Positions 1-11,651 of a stretch of 64,000 nt of DNA are shown one piece after another. Location: contig SCFE01000059.1 of the NCBI GenBank assembly GCA_004352715.1, positions 1,494,314 through 1,558,313 on the forward strand, given 5' to 3'. Below the pieces are notes generated by a model, which saw only the letters and a list, made by a program, of their open reading frames with translations, did no database searches and was not told where the DNA came from. The number at the start of each line of letters is the position of its first letter. The stretch's first letter is position 1. The position numbers were made by a program, and so were the translations under genes. Source of the DNA: Hofstenia miamia. Lineage: Eukaryota > Xenacoelomorpha > Acoela.

Positions 1-11
1 AGAAAGCTTAC

Positions 12-408
12 CTTGTATGGCATTAGAAATTCAAAAATATTAGCCATATACTTCAATGTTCTAGATTTTCTCTGAATGAGACATTTTGCACTGTGAAACT
101 CTGCATTGAGATCAACAAGAATAAGGTGGCATAATTCAAGAAGAAACTTAATAAGATTTGGCATCAAAGAAATGGCTGTTTTGAAGATTTTGAATCAATG
201 CAAAGCTATATTCTGAAAATCATTGCCTCATTTTGCCAATAATATTATCCAAAATAACATTGAAAGCATTAACATGGAGTTCATCAAAGTTTTCAACATT
301 AAAATCTTTTAAAGTTTTGAAGTTTTCTCAGAAGTTTCCTTCTCTAATTTATCTTTTCCCATTCAATATTGTTTTCCTCAATTACAGATGAAACTTCCTT
401 GATAATAA
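12..408 (-). pseudogene. Exon-like coding sequence of an unrecognised gene (distal part, left of the LTR insertion)
   Basis: Read on the minus strand, this follows directly from the coding sequence at 7375-7628 if the LTR element and its 4-bp target duplication are removed: the frame runs WQI then IIKEVSSVIEENN before meeting a TAG. Further down other frames carry plausible coding stretches (for example FDELHVNAFNVILDN and LIKFLLELCHLILVD). A good minus-strand splice donor (CAAG|GTAAGC) lies at the left edge of the window. The frame changes mean either a decayed exon or sequencing indels. I do not recognise the protein. Mostly hydrophobic and helical in composition. Confidence 0.35.
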
Positions 409-1339
409 TGTAGAATCATGGGCTGGTAGGGAAACTTAACTAGAAACTTAATTCACTCTGCAGAAGGTTTAATTAGCGTTTTCAGTACAGCCACGATTCC
501 AAGAAACAGGTTAACATAGAACTTATAACTTATAACATAACTTATAGATGTAACATTGGTAATTCATCCAAGTAACAAAACTACTTTAGGTACAATCCAA
601 GATGACCAATTCCTATGGCTTCCAGCTGAAGCGGAGCATCCAAAAGTAAAGTGCTTAACCTATTGACTGGTGCTACCCTATTTGTCTCACTTGCTTAATT
701 TCTATCTCAATTCAGAAAATACAAACTCTCATTTTCATTGTTATCTCTCAGCTCACTATTAAATAATCTGTAATTGCCAGATATTCGTGCTAGCCAACGG
801 CATGGTATCATCACAGTATTAGGTTTTATAAGTGCATGTACGTGTTGAACTACGAATGAGAGATTTATTATTTCCTTATACATAACCGTATACGTAACTT
901 AATGAGTCCACAATTCGGACTGGGTAATCAAAAGACCCCCAGAAGCAATGTGCTGGTGAAAGCACTCCTGAATTGTCGCCGATCTTAAGCAATAAGTTTC
1001 ATAAAGATAATAAATAAATAGAAAATACAACAGTAAATACAGCAGTTGAGAGTTGATAAAATCTATTAAGCTATTGCTACATTGTTCTCAGGTTTTATAC
1101 AAAATGTTTAACTATTACCTGCCTTTGTTTACAATAATCAGATGTCAACATAGTTTAACATGATCAAATTCTTTTCCCTCGCAAAATTAAATTTGAGCAA
1201 CAATAAGCACCATCAAGGGGACATAAAACTAGCAATAGTAACCTAAGATCGAAAATAGCTACTAACGTCAGAGTGACGTAATAATACAAAATAAAGATTT
1301 AAAAGAATAAAATCAACAAAATCCCTGAGCAACTCTACA
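409..1339 (-). repeat. 3' LTR of the retrotransposon
   Basis: A 931-bp repeat matching 6435-7374 with scattered substitutions (roughly 3% by eye) and a few small indels, including an extra CCCCATA-type block in the right copy. Ends are the perfect inverted pair TGTAGA/TCTACA. Confidence 0.85.
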
Positions 1340-1349
1340 CGCCCCCCTT
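1340..1349 (-). other. Polypurine tract next to the 3' LTR
   Basis: On the minus strand the sequence reads AGCAAGGGGGGCG immediately before the LTR start TGTAGA. A G-rich purine run in this position is the expected plus-strand primer of LTR elements. It fixes the element's orientation as minus. Confidence 0.65.
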
Positions 1350-2988
1350 GCTCAAATTAATTTTCTGATAGTAGTTGGAGGGCTGGCCCAGAAACAATAT
1401 TTTGTGTGGCCACAATCATCTTTGTAGCGAGTTCACCATCCCATGTTTGGACTTCCACATAGTGTTCTTCTTGGGTTATCTGCATAAGTACTTCTCTTTG
1501 CATTACCACCTCGTCCTTCAGCTACAGAAATTTGATGGTTGGCATTCGATTGCTAACTGGACAATTTCTCCTAAGGTTATTCAACTGCCTGGTGAATGTA
1601 TCATAGAACCACTCATAAAGCCAAAGGCCCTTTAGTGCAATCATCAACGTCATCATCACGTCAGTGTCAGACGTATGAGCATCGTCAGCACTAATCTCAG
1701 TTTCGGGGTAAAAATGTAGAAAGACTTGTCGCAAGGACCCCATGGTAGTCGCATGATCTATAAAGAGCAAGCAGTATTCTTGAACTTGACTTAGCGTCAT
1801 CTCTTCCGGATCACATACATTGGCTCATATCATTGTAATTATTTCAATTCTCTTCGTAACATCATAGTACCGAGTCACTGTTTCAACATTGTTTATCCAC
1901 ATTAAATCTCCAGCAGCTTGAAAGAGGATAAGGACACGAGGCTGCAATGTGGCAGTCCCTATCATTACTGGATAGTTTATGCGGGCGTCCTTGATTGTAT
2001 CCCAGAATTTTCCTCAGAGTCCCCTTGGTCGTAAACGTTTGATCTGTTGTGTGGAGATTCGTACGTGGGAAGTAGTACATTCTACATCCAGAGCAACGTG
2101 TCGCCCTGGGGATTGTAAAATGACTAACTCCTCCTTGGTAAACATCTCCGTAAGACACCACTTCATCAACAAGAGGACGTCTTTATCGCGGCTGTCGACC
2201 AGAACTCTCTGCTGCACATTAAGGTCATCTAAGAACTTGCTGGGATCATGCTCGACCATTAAAATGCATTCATCTTCTGTTACAGACCATTGCGGCGTCG
2301 GTTTGGGAGAGATTGCATTACCTCCGAATTTTTCTAGATTTACTTTTTTGATCAAGTCGCAAATATGGGGAGACATTTGTACTGCCAAAGATGCTAGTAG
2401 CTCCTCCTCTCAAAAAAATTGCTCTGGTGTCCACATCACCTGATCGAAAATGGTGATGGGAATGATCTTGCCTTCTTTATTAACATGCCTAGCTGACTCG
2501 ATGAATTAACCATACCCACATTCAGGATACTTCATTTGTTGCATGTTGAATAAAATTTCATTTTTTCCATATATGTCGAACTTGGTGACTTGATCAAGAA
2601 ATTGTTGTGTTGATCCAGGCAATCGTTCTACAAATCTTCGCGTACTCAGGGGAGAGTTATCTGAATGAAATATGGCGAATTTGGTCTTGGCAGTGGCGCC
2701 CCACATGTACTTCTTTACTGTATCAGAAAAAATATTGATGTCCAATGGACAACTCCCAAGTCGATTGCTCGTTAACATAATCGACATCTTGCCAGTAACC
2801 CTGCTCACCCCCACCAGTCGGGCATAATATTTTTCAAACTTATCCATGGCTTTTCTAGTTGCAATATAATAAGGGTGTAGTTTTTCATCACCGACTTTAG
2901 ATAGTTTTCTTTTTCTCTCTTCTGTCTTCTGAGATCTCACAGTGGAAGTAGTGGTGGAAGAGGTCGAAGGGGCTATCAAGTTGCTCAT
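1350..2988 (-). pseudogene. Extra ORF downstream of pol (ORF3), unrecognised, with in-frame stops
   Basis: Three open pieces (2988-2506, 2388-2014, 1800-1522) all lie in one minus-strand frame. The sequence between them reads as plausible protein interrupted only by single stop codons (TAA at 2506-2508, TGA at 2410-2412, TGA at 2014-2016, others later). The original product was about 540 residues, starting near the ATG at 2988 with a Ser/Thr-rich then basic segment (EERKRKLSK), followed by a mixed globular-looking sequence. No signal peptide or strong membrane segment is visible, so it does not look like an envelope protein. I recognise no domain. Its position after integrase and before the polypurine tract marks it as a third ORF of the element; a displaced gag-like or captured host protein is also possible. 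Confidence 0.5.
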
Positions 2989-3286
2989 ATGGGGGGTATT
3001 TACAAGTTGTAAAGCACTAAAAGGTACTTTCGATTTATCATAAGTTTTTAAAGTGAGGGTTGCCAGCTCCTCTCACGCATGTGGGGAAACGTGTCTCTCC
3101 ATGTAGGGGCGAGATGTGGAGGGCGTCATGGGAAATGCTGTCTGCTCTCTGAGTTGTGGAGCAACATGTCGCCCACACGGAATCAGACTCTCCTCAGCAC
3201 CATCCTGACGTCCTCTTTTTCTTGCGCGCACCTCAGCAAGCAGAGATACGTGTCTCTCTCGCCTAGGTGAGGCATCTTGTTCAAGT

Positions 3287-3496
3287 NNNNNNNNNNNNNN
3301 NNNNNNNNNNNNNNNNNNNNNNNNNNNNNNNNNNNNNNNNNNNNNNNNNNNNNNNNNNNNNNNNNNNNNNNNNNNNNNNNNNNNNNNNNNNNNNNNNNNN
3401 NNNNNNNNNNNNNNNNNNNNNNNNNNNNNNNNNNNNNNNNNNNNNNNNNNNNNNNNNNNNNNNNNNNNNNNNNNNNNNNNNNNNNNNNNNNNNNNN
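3287..3496. other. Assembly gap, 210 N
   Basis: A run of 210 unknown bases inside the retroelement, between the integrase C-terminus and ORF3. It hides the pol/ORF3 boundary. Confidence 1.
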
Positions 3497-3498
3497 GG

Positions 3499-5205
3499 CT
3501 ACCTTCCATCCTCCTTCTCACTCGGCGGTGGACAGGTGGAGCTGGCGACTCTCGTGTTTGATTTACTGGTTTCATTCCTAAATGGAGTTATAAGATTTAA
3601 ATCCCAAATGTTGGGATCATAAGTGTAAGTAGTTCTCGCCCTTCTTTGGGGGAGTGTACATGGTTCTAAGGTATCAGAATTAATATTCTCACAATTGTAT
3701 TCAGTGTTGGAAAATTCATCCTCTGAAAAACTAGTTAAATTATCATATTTTTCATACACATCGACACTGTTATCTACTAATGTAAATTTGTTATTGTCAT
3801 CTATTATCACATGCTCTATATCTTTTATAGCTTGTTTGAGCCTCTGAAAGTGTACCATTTTACCGTTGTTTAAGGTATATGTGTTATGATCAAGCACTTT
3901 TTCTATCGTAAAAGGGCCTTGCCAATCATTTGCAAGTTTTCATACTTGATTACTATCTGTGGTAATTCAGGGTAGATATGCAAAAACTTTATCGCCATGC
4001 TTATGCGGCTTGCCGTATAACTTCTTATTAAAGGTTTTCTTTTGCCTAATACTAGACTGATTGGTGTTATGACAAGTTGTCAAGTGAATTTGTTGCATAT
4101 CATTAACTAGTTGATTCACATAGCTCTCCACATTGTTGTCAGCGTATTTCGGAAACATCATTGCCAAGGAAGTAGCGGCCTCTCTACCAAACATGGCTTT
4201 GAAGGGGCTGACACCAGTTGTTGTATGAACTGACGTGTTATAAAAATACTCGACACACTCTACAATTCGTCTCCATTGTTTCCTGGCAGCTCGGGATAAC
4301 ACTACCCAAATCAATTTGATGAGGGTTCGATTTAACCATTCTACCAATCCATTTGCTTGATGATGGTAAGCTGTTGTCAGTTTGTGAACGACTTCCAATT
4401 CATTCATCAAAGCACGTAAAAGATTACTTTCAAATTGAGGACCTCTATCTGAAACTAATTTGCGCATTGGTCCATATTTTAAGATCCATTCTTTAAGGAT
4501 TTTATCAGCCACCTTTTCTGCAGTTGTACTATTTAAAGGAACTATGCGGGCAAACTTGGTGAAGTGGTCTACCATCACGAGTAGATACTGGAAGCCCTTG
4601 TCGTCTTTTGATAATTGTTCTAAATCAACATGTACTAACTCATTAGGACTTTCTGCAGACCGCGATTCCATTTCAGCTCTTTGTTGAGGAAAATGGTGGA
4701 TGTTATTGAGTAGACATTTTTCGCATTTATCAATTACGTCTGTCACAGTAGTTCGTATACCTGTGGTTACATATCTTGAATTGAAAGTTTTCTCGGTCTG
4801 GAGGATGCTGAGGTGACCTCGCTCATGAACTCTACGCACCAGATCCCTTTTGAAATACTCAGGGATAGCAAGCCAATTGTTGTTTTTACTCTTTGCGTAT
4901 AATAGACCATTCTTGGTCACATGCCAGTTGTAGCGATGGAAATAGCGATTCACCTCTGGGGATGTGGGGAAGTACGGATCCCTCATCCTTTTCATTATCT
5001 GGTCCAATATCCAATCACAGTGTTGGTAATGAACTATTTCCTCTTCTGAAATTTCCTCTCTCATGAGGATGGTAAGAATAGGTTTTCCGTTTCTGTCCGC
5101 ATTGATTTCAGGTATCAACTGATACTCAGTATGAGGGATAAATGAGAAAGGAACTTTCTCCCTGTTTGGTTTTTTTAGATCCCATTCATAGCTCGGCAGT
5201 GCCAT
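3499..5205 (-). pseudogene. Integrase region of pol (broken)
   Basis: The 5205-3967 piece holds the zinc-binding HH-CC region (RRVHERGHLSILQ, then CEKC) and the catalytic core with all three acidic residues in context: D in HVDLEQ, D in SDRGPQFES, and E in GLVEWLNRTL, where the usual Arg after Glu has become Trp. Two in-frame stops (3967-3969 and 3940-3942) separate it from 3897-3499, which starts with the end of the GPY/F-type C-terminal domain (WQGPFTIEKV across the join) and continues in an acidic tail. Both pieces share one frame. The protein would join element cDNA into host DNA. Broken, so inactive from this copy. Confidence 0.85.
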
Positions 5206-5209
5206 CCAA

Positions 5210-5744
5210 TAATTGGCATTGAGGTGGAGTTGGCCTGGGTGATGCTTAATAGTGAATGAAAAATCATTTAAATACTCAATCCATCAGGCAATGATGTTCG
5301 ACTTGTTGCCACTAAATTTCTTTAACCAAGCAAGAGCGCTATTGTCAGTTCTCACAGTGAACTTACGGCCAAGTATAAAATAGCGGAATTTCTTCAGAGA
5401 TTTGACCAATGCCAACATCTTGCACTAAGTTGCGCCGTAGTTCTTCTCTGAAGCTCTGAGTTTTCTACTGAAGTACTGAACAGGACTTTCAACTCCACTG
5501 ACGTCCTGGCTCAGGATCCCGCTAATAGCAACAGCACTGGCATCGCAATCAATTATAAAATCTTTGAATAATCAGGAGTGTTTAAAGACGGTATCTTTTT
5601 GAGTTCTGTTTTTATGCCATCGAGAGCCTCTTGTTCCTGCCATGTCCATTTGAAATTGACAGACTTTTTTAATAAATTCGAAATCATTCTTGTTTTATCG
5701 GTGAGGTCCGGGATGAACATCCCATAATAATTAAGGAAACCCAT
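5210..5744 (-). pseudogene. RNase H region and RT thumb of pol (broken)
   Basis: The 5744-5553 piece begins with the RT connection/thumb motif (FLNYYGMFIPDL). Past a frame change the minus strand reads IIDCDASAVAISGILSQ, SRKLRASEKNY, and FTVRTDNSALAWLKKF, which carry the DxS and TDN motifs of Ty3-type RNase H. A stop occurs after EKNYGAT. The role is RNA-strand degradation during reverse transcription. This frame differs from both neighbours, so at least two frameshifts lie in pol. Confidence 0.75.
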
Positions 5745-5788
5745 TAATCACTGAACGTCCCAGCAGCTCTGTGGCATTTCAATCTTAT

Positions 5789-6388
5789 CTAAGAAATCTT
5801 TTTTTTTATCGAGATTTTTCCGGGTTCAAATACTTGGCCAAGAAAAATTACTTTTGTCTGAGCTAATGTGCACTTTGTTCCGTTAACTTTTAATCCTGCT
5901 TTCTGCAGTAGATCTAAGGTTCGACCGAGCTTATCTAAATGTTCTTTGAAAGTGTTACTTGCAACCAAGATGTCGTCTATATAAGCTGAGATGCCGGGCT
6001 CAAGAAGGTTCACACCATCTTTAAGGACTTTAGTGACATACCACTGGAATGTAGCTGGCGCATTGCATAGGCCAAAGGCCATATACTTCCACTTGTATAA
6101 CCCATAAGGGGTAATGAAGGCAGTCTTTGAGATATCGGAAGGGCACATAGGTACCTGCCTGCATAGGTCTAGGCATGAAAAAAATTTGTATTTACTGGCA
6201 TTGTAAAGGAGATCTTCGATCCTTGGTAGGGGGTACGCGTCCTTAATTGTTATATCATTCAGCTTACGAAAATTGATGCACAACTGATATTTTTCTCCTT
6301 GGCAAATGAACACGGTGGGAGCAGCATAAGGGCTGTTACTTCCTTGTATTTTCTCAGAAGTTTCCTTCTCTAATTTATCTTTTCCCAT
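5789..6388 (-). pseudogene. Reverse transcriptase region of pol, N-terminally replaced
   Basis: About 190 codons contain the RT blocks in order: SPYAAPTVF near the start, YQLCINFRKLND, FSCLDLCRQVP, AFGLCNAPATFQ, and the catalytic AYIDDILVAS, followed by KCTLAQTKVIFLG. The start of the frame (about 14 residues, from the 86-bp duplicated flank at 6349-6434) is not pol sequence, so the true N-terminal part of RT, protease and gag are missing. The conserved DLxxG position reads DLCRQ, suggesting a substitution. Confidence 0.85.
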
Positions 6389-6434
6389 TCAATATTGTTT
6401 TCCTCAATTACAGATGAAACTTCCTTGATAATAA
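6349..6434. repeat. 86-bp copy of the left flank, adjoining the right LTR
   Basis: This block is identical to 323-408, the host sequence just outside the left LTR, yet it lies inside the element where the primer-binding site should be. See the finding on the chimeric structure. Confidence 0.9.
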
Positions 6435-7374
6435 TGTAGAATCATGGGCTGGTAGGGAAACTTAACTAGAAACTTAATTCACTCTGCAGAAGGTTTAATT
6501 AGCGTTTTCAGTACAGCCACAATTCCAAGAAACAGGTTAACATAGAACTTATAACTTATAACATAACTTATAGATGTAACATTGGTAATTCATCCAAGTA
6601 ACAAAACTACTTTAGGTACAATCCAAGATGACCAATTCCTATGGCTTCCAGCTGAAGCGGAGCATCCAAAAGTAAAGTGCTTAACCTATTGACTGGTGCT
6701 ACCCTATTTGTCTCACTTGCTTAATTTCTATCTCAATTCAGAAAATACAAACTCTCATTTTCATTGTTATCTCTCAGCTCACTATTAAATAATCTGTAAT
6801 TGCCAGATATTCGTGCTAGCCAATGGCATGGTATCATCACAGTGTTAGGTTTTATAAGTGCATGTACGTGTTGAACTACGAATGAGAGATTTATTATTTC
6901 CTTATACATAACCATATTCATAACTTAATGAGTCCACAATTCGGACTGGGTAATCAATAGACCCCAGAAGCAATGTGTTGCCCCATACTGGTGAAAGCAC
7001 TCCCGAATTGTTGCTGATCTTAAGCAAAAAGTTTCATTAATATAATAAATAAATAGAAAATACAATGGTAAATATGGCAGTTGAGAGTAGACAAAATCTA
7101 TTTAACTATTGCTACATTGTTCTCAGGTTTTATACAAAATGTTTAACTATTACCTGCCTTTGTTTACAATAATCAGATGTCAACGTAGTTTAACATGATC
7201 AAATTCTTTTCCCTCGCAAAATTAAATTTGAGCAACAATAAGCACCATCAAGGGGACATAAAACTAGCAATAGTAACCTAAGATTGAAAATAGCTACTAA
7301 CGTCATAGTGATGTAATAATACAAAATAAAGATTTAAAAGAATAAAATCAACAAAATCCCTGAGCGACTCTACA
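6435..7374 (-). repeat. 5' LTR of the retrotransposon
   Basis: A 940-bp repeat, TGTAGA...TCTACA, matching 409-1339. It would carry the promoter for minus-strand transcription. The following host sequence begins ATAATCTGCC, giving the ATAA target duplication. Confidence 0.85.
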
Positions 7375-7628
7375 ATAATCTGCCACATAGATGTTTCATC
7401 TTCAGCACTTTCATGTGGCTTTACAAAATTATTGAGCACATCAGTTATTAAATTCTTTGCTGGCATAAGATCCAATCTAGATAACTGTAGAAGTTTAGTA
7501 ACTGCCATTAGGCACTGCACTATGTGTTCAAATGAAATAAGCATGGACTCAAATTTTTCTGAAGCATGGAAAAGCAATGATTTTGCTTGTAACTGTCTAT
7601 CTGAAGACTTGCTGTCTTCACTGAAGTG
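7375..7628 (-). CDS. Exon-like coding sequence of the same unrecognised gene (proximal part)
   Basis: An open minus-strand stretch of about 84 codons starts just after a candidate acceptor (CACTTCAG|TG near 7629) and runs to the insertion point of the LTR retrotransposon at 7374/7375. It encodes a helical, leucine-rich segment (FESMLISFEHIVQ, VTKLLQLSRLDLMP). It ends in the codons that rejoin the 12-408 segment in frame when the element is excised in silico. No domain is recognised. Together with 12-408 it suggests a host exon split by the retroelement. Whether the gene is alive elsewhere in the genome cannot be judged here. Confidence 0.4.
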
Positions 7629-8987
7629 ATTTAATTATTATTACTCCAAAAGTCACATGAATGTAATGACACAATTTGTACTGACAAGTCCATCTAGTAT
7701 CACAAATTAATAATTAATTCAATAACCTTTTCATCAGCATTTTACACCTGCAGTTCATTAAATAATAGTGCAAAGTTGATCCTGATCTAAATACATAAAG
7801 TTACTTTAAAAGTGAAAAGTACTCAGCCAATGGTCTGATATTCTTTAGACAGTCTACAATGACAAAGTTTACTCTATGAGCATGGGCAATTCACATACAT
7901 AGCAGACAGCTCTAAAACTTTAAATCACAACTGAATTCCATTTACTTAGCCTCTCATAACAGATGTTCCACTGTGCAACTTATAATGCAATTGGACTATC
8001 ACTTTTTGCAGAACCCCAGTATGCTGTTTCATAGTGTGGCATTGGTGTGAAATCAGCATGCATTCCTATTATTTTACCTTGTTGAGAGTTTTGAGCTGAT
8101 GCATGGATTGACTGATGCTACAAATAATTATATAACTCCTCCTGCTATTGCTATTAAACCCTTTCTTAATAAAAGTTAAAAGTAAACAGATCATGTTAGG
8201 GAAGAGTAGCCACATGCAACCTGATGAAGATAACCTTTTAGAAGAGTTGCATAAGACTAGAGCCCTAATTAGATTAATAGTAAAGAAGCCCTAACTCTTG
8301 GGGCAAAGTGGTAAACCTAATTGCTAAGTAAACTATCCTATGCTCAGTGTGTTCCTCACCTTGTGCAATTTAGGTGAAAGCATTAATAACAATTTTAACA
8401 ATGAATGACAAGCAGTACATATGCCCTAGCTGTATACCTAACCTAAGTTAAAGGATATAGCAGTCAACTCATCTTGCTATCAAGGTGCCCCTTAACCTCA
8501 TTGCCAGCAGTGTACTCCTTTTAGTACCCAAGATAAATAGCTAATCACATAAATAGAAATCATTGTATTGGTGCACAAGAAATTTTACTACTAAATTTCA
8601 TAAATGTATGTTATACTCTTTTAGTGTTTTCTTTGCTACAACATGTTTCTATATGAAATTTCTATTGCACAAAAGTCATGTCAAGATGTTCAAGGCAAAC
8701 ACAACATATTATTAATTTCTAGCATGAATATTACAAGTATATGTAAATACCTATGTAAATATAATGTGATAAACATTGTATTAAGCACAAATAAAATTTT
8801 TATGTTGAATTCCTTAGATGTGGCAGTGTAATAAGTAAAAATATATGTGTACTCAAATGAGTACATTGATGGTGCATTATGCAAAAAATTATATTAGACA
8901 AACCAAAGATCTAGAAATCTTGGGATATTATTTTATGCCTAACTTATGTGTAACACCTACAAAGGTTACATTTATTCAAAAACCACA
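7629..8987. other. AT-rich spacer, no gene seen
   Basis: Short ORFs only, on both strands, with the composition of random AT-rich sequence. No repeat or RNA gene recognised. Confidence 0.6.
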
Positions 8988-9330
8988 ATGATGTAAAATT
9001 TCAGCACCTACTTTTAAACAATGAAATGTAAAGAAATCCAGCCTCTTCCTATTGATGAACTTTGTTATCATAAATGTACCACTGGCCACAACATATCACT
9101 GGAAAGTAAAATCAATGCCATAATCCTGCTTGCTCCTAATAAATCCATTTCAAATGCANATGATGTAAAATTTCAGCACCTACTTTTAAACAATGAAATG
9201 TAAAGAAATCCAGCCTCTTCCTATTGATGAACTTTGTTATCATAAATGTACCACTGGCCACAACATATCACTGGAAAGTAAAATCAATGCCATAACCCTG
9301 CTTGCTCCTAATAAATCCATTTCAAATGCA
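8988..9330. repeat. 171-bp direct duplication around a single N
   Basis: 8988-9158 and 9160-9330 differ at about one base and are separated by one N at 9159. Each copy holds the same short ORF (MKCKEIQPLP...), which has no recognisable homology. Probably two contig ends that overlap but were not merged. Confidence 0.85.
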
Positions 9331-10770
9331 GCAAATGTGCTGCTTTTCTCTTCTGTTTATAAAGATTCAACTTGCTTTTCTATTTTCTATAATTGATTAT
9401 TGTATTTCTATAATTTGTAAATTTCATTAGTCAACTTCCTTTCAACTGTTTGTAAGTATAAAAGTGTTTGCAGGCATTTTTAAATTGAGTATAATATAAT
9501 AAATGGCAGTAAAGTAAGGTAACAAAATATTATAAAATGTTGCATTTATTCAATATTTGGTAATTTTAACATCAATGTATTCAAAAGAATACACATTAAT
9601 AAAATTAAAACTATGATATCAGTAACCTAGCAATTTTGGCTGTTATTAGCTATTGGTTTTTTATTAAAATATCCATAGCAATCTTGTAATTCAGTATAAA
9701 ATTTGATATTGTGCCTCTGACAATGTTAACTATGTAGTTGAAAATTAGAAAAACATAATTTATAAATGTAAAACTAACTTACTGAAAATAAATTAAAGAA
9801 GTAAAATGAACAAAAGTCAGGTATATATAATAAATTAACTGGCATCTGTAAACAAAAGCATACCATGAAAATATAGGCAAATATGTGACAGGTACAAAAT
9901 CAGTTTCTGCTTCAATTTTACTTCTTTACAAAATTAGCAGAAATTCAAACTAAAATATAAATAGCACTGTTTTCACTTTGTGAAATTACTTGGAAATAAT
10001 TTGTAATAGTAAAATTGAAACTGTAATGGAGACTTTCATATAGTAGGTGACCAGGATTTCAATATTATTTATCTTTGAGATGTTCAGTATTAAACTCTAA
10101 TTTTTGCTGTGATGTCAGAGAACCTAAATGAAATTTCTGACGAGATTGTGTGCAACATACATGGTTTTTTATAAAATTTTTTTATCATATGTTCACATTT
10201 AGTGAGTTTTTAAGGTCATCCAAATTTGGTGGATTTTAACCATACCATATTGCTTAAATACACATGGGAAATTTTCAATTAGGTCATCTGACATAACAAA
10301 ATGTTAAGTTAAATGCTGAATATTTTGAAAATATTTAATTTTTACACCCTGCTCATCTACTATAGTGACTTTTCTATTGATTATTCAGCAATATAGTAGC
10401 ATTCTAGCAGTTTTTAATTTTGGGCTAAAGTCCCCCATTGAATGAAATAATGAAAGTTCCAAACATTAAGAAATGTCATTATGCCTCAGTAGTGACTCAG
10501 CATCTTAAACCAAGAAATTAATAAAATTTAGCCTTTAGAAATATATCTCAACTCAAATGAGGTTATGGTCACTATCAGCCAAAGGCATCAAAACAAATAC
10601 AAATTATATTATTTAAAATTATAGTTTTCATATTTTAATAGTAATTTATAAAATATATATTTGCTATTTTTAATAAAAAAAGGAAACATTTGTTGGATAA
10701 TTAATTTAATACACATTGATACAAGAATTGAGCTTTAACTTTGAAGCTTCTTTGAAGTTTCATTTATTAC
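9331..10770. other. AT-rich spacer, no gene seen
   Basis: Very AT-rich sequence without a supported ORF, RNA gene or repeat structure. Confidence 0.6.
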
Positions 10771-11651
10771 TGTAGAATCACAGGCTGGGAACTTTAATTA
10801 CACTACAGAACTCATTGTCACAGCAGAAGGGTGCAGGAGTGACCTTATCATAACAGCCCTAGTTCCATTAAATTAGAATAAACATTGGTAATTCATCCAA
10901 GTAACTGATACTTTTTTAGGTAAACTCCAGGATGACCAATTCATATGGCTTCCAGCCAAAGTGCTATACAAAAAGTGAAGTGCTTAACTTGTATACTTGG
11001 TGCTACCCTAATTGTCTCATATTTTATTATCTATCTCATTATGAAAAATAAACATCTCATTTGCATTATTATTTCTCAGCTCACTAAATAATAGCATGTA
11101 GTTGCTATGAATTCATGGTAACCAACAGCATAATATCATCACTGTGTAATTAATTATTGGTGCATGTACTTATTGAAATTGAATGAAAGGTTTATTATTT
11201 CTATACATAGCTGTATACATAACCTAATGTGGTCCACAATTTGGGCTTGCTTACTGTCTGAATCACTATTTGTCACGTTAGTACTTGAAGAAAGTACTTC
11301 CAAATTGTCCCCAGAACTTACACAATTATTATCATATTGAAAAAAAAGTTACTAAAATAAAAGGTAAACTGAAGTTGAAGCTAGACAAAATCTATTAACC
11401 ATTTTCTACATTGTTGCTCAATTTTAACAGTGCAAATTATTACCTGTCTTTGCTTACAACCTAAGATCACATGATAGTCATGTTTCCCTTGAAATTTAAT
11501 TTGAGCAATAACAACATGTATCACCTAATAGAGGGGACATTAAACTTTTATCACAAACTAAAACTGAAATAAAAGTTTACCTCTTATTGACGTTATTACA
11601 AAAATAGAAAATCAAAATAATAATCCCAAAAAATCCCCAAGTGACTCTACA
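10771..11651 (-). mobile_element. Diverged solo LTR of the same retrotransposon family
   Basis: 881 bp starting TGTAGAATCA and ending GACTCTACA, aligning along its whole length with the LTRs at 409-1339 and 6435-7374 but much more diverged. No internal region is attached on either side. The flanks TTAC and TTAT are compatible with a mutated 4-bp target duplication. A solo LTR normally results from recombination between the two LTRs of a full element. Confidence 0.8.

Larger units (their letters stand above)
409..7374 (-). mobile_element. Ty3/gypsy-type LTR retrotransposon, minus strand, degraded and 5'-deleted
   Basis: Two direct repeats of about 930-940 bp, each starting TGTAGA and ending TCTACA, bound an internal region with reverse transcriptase, RNase H and integrase remnants in that order on the minus strand, which is the Ty3/gypsy gene order. 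The flanks carry a 4-bp duplication, ATAA (405-408 and 7375-7378). A purine-rich tract abuts the 3' LTR (1340-1349). No gag, protease or primer-binding site is present next to the 5' LTR; an 86-bp copy of the left flank sits there instead (6349-6434). The coding parts contain several stops and frameshifts, so this copy is not autonomous. Confidence 0.85.

Noticed and set aside
1375-2443. Plus-strand ORFs of 86 and 154 codons over the retroelement 3' region
   Set aside because: Antisense shadows of the minus-strand ORF3, which reads as one frame through three open pieces.
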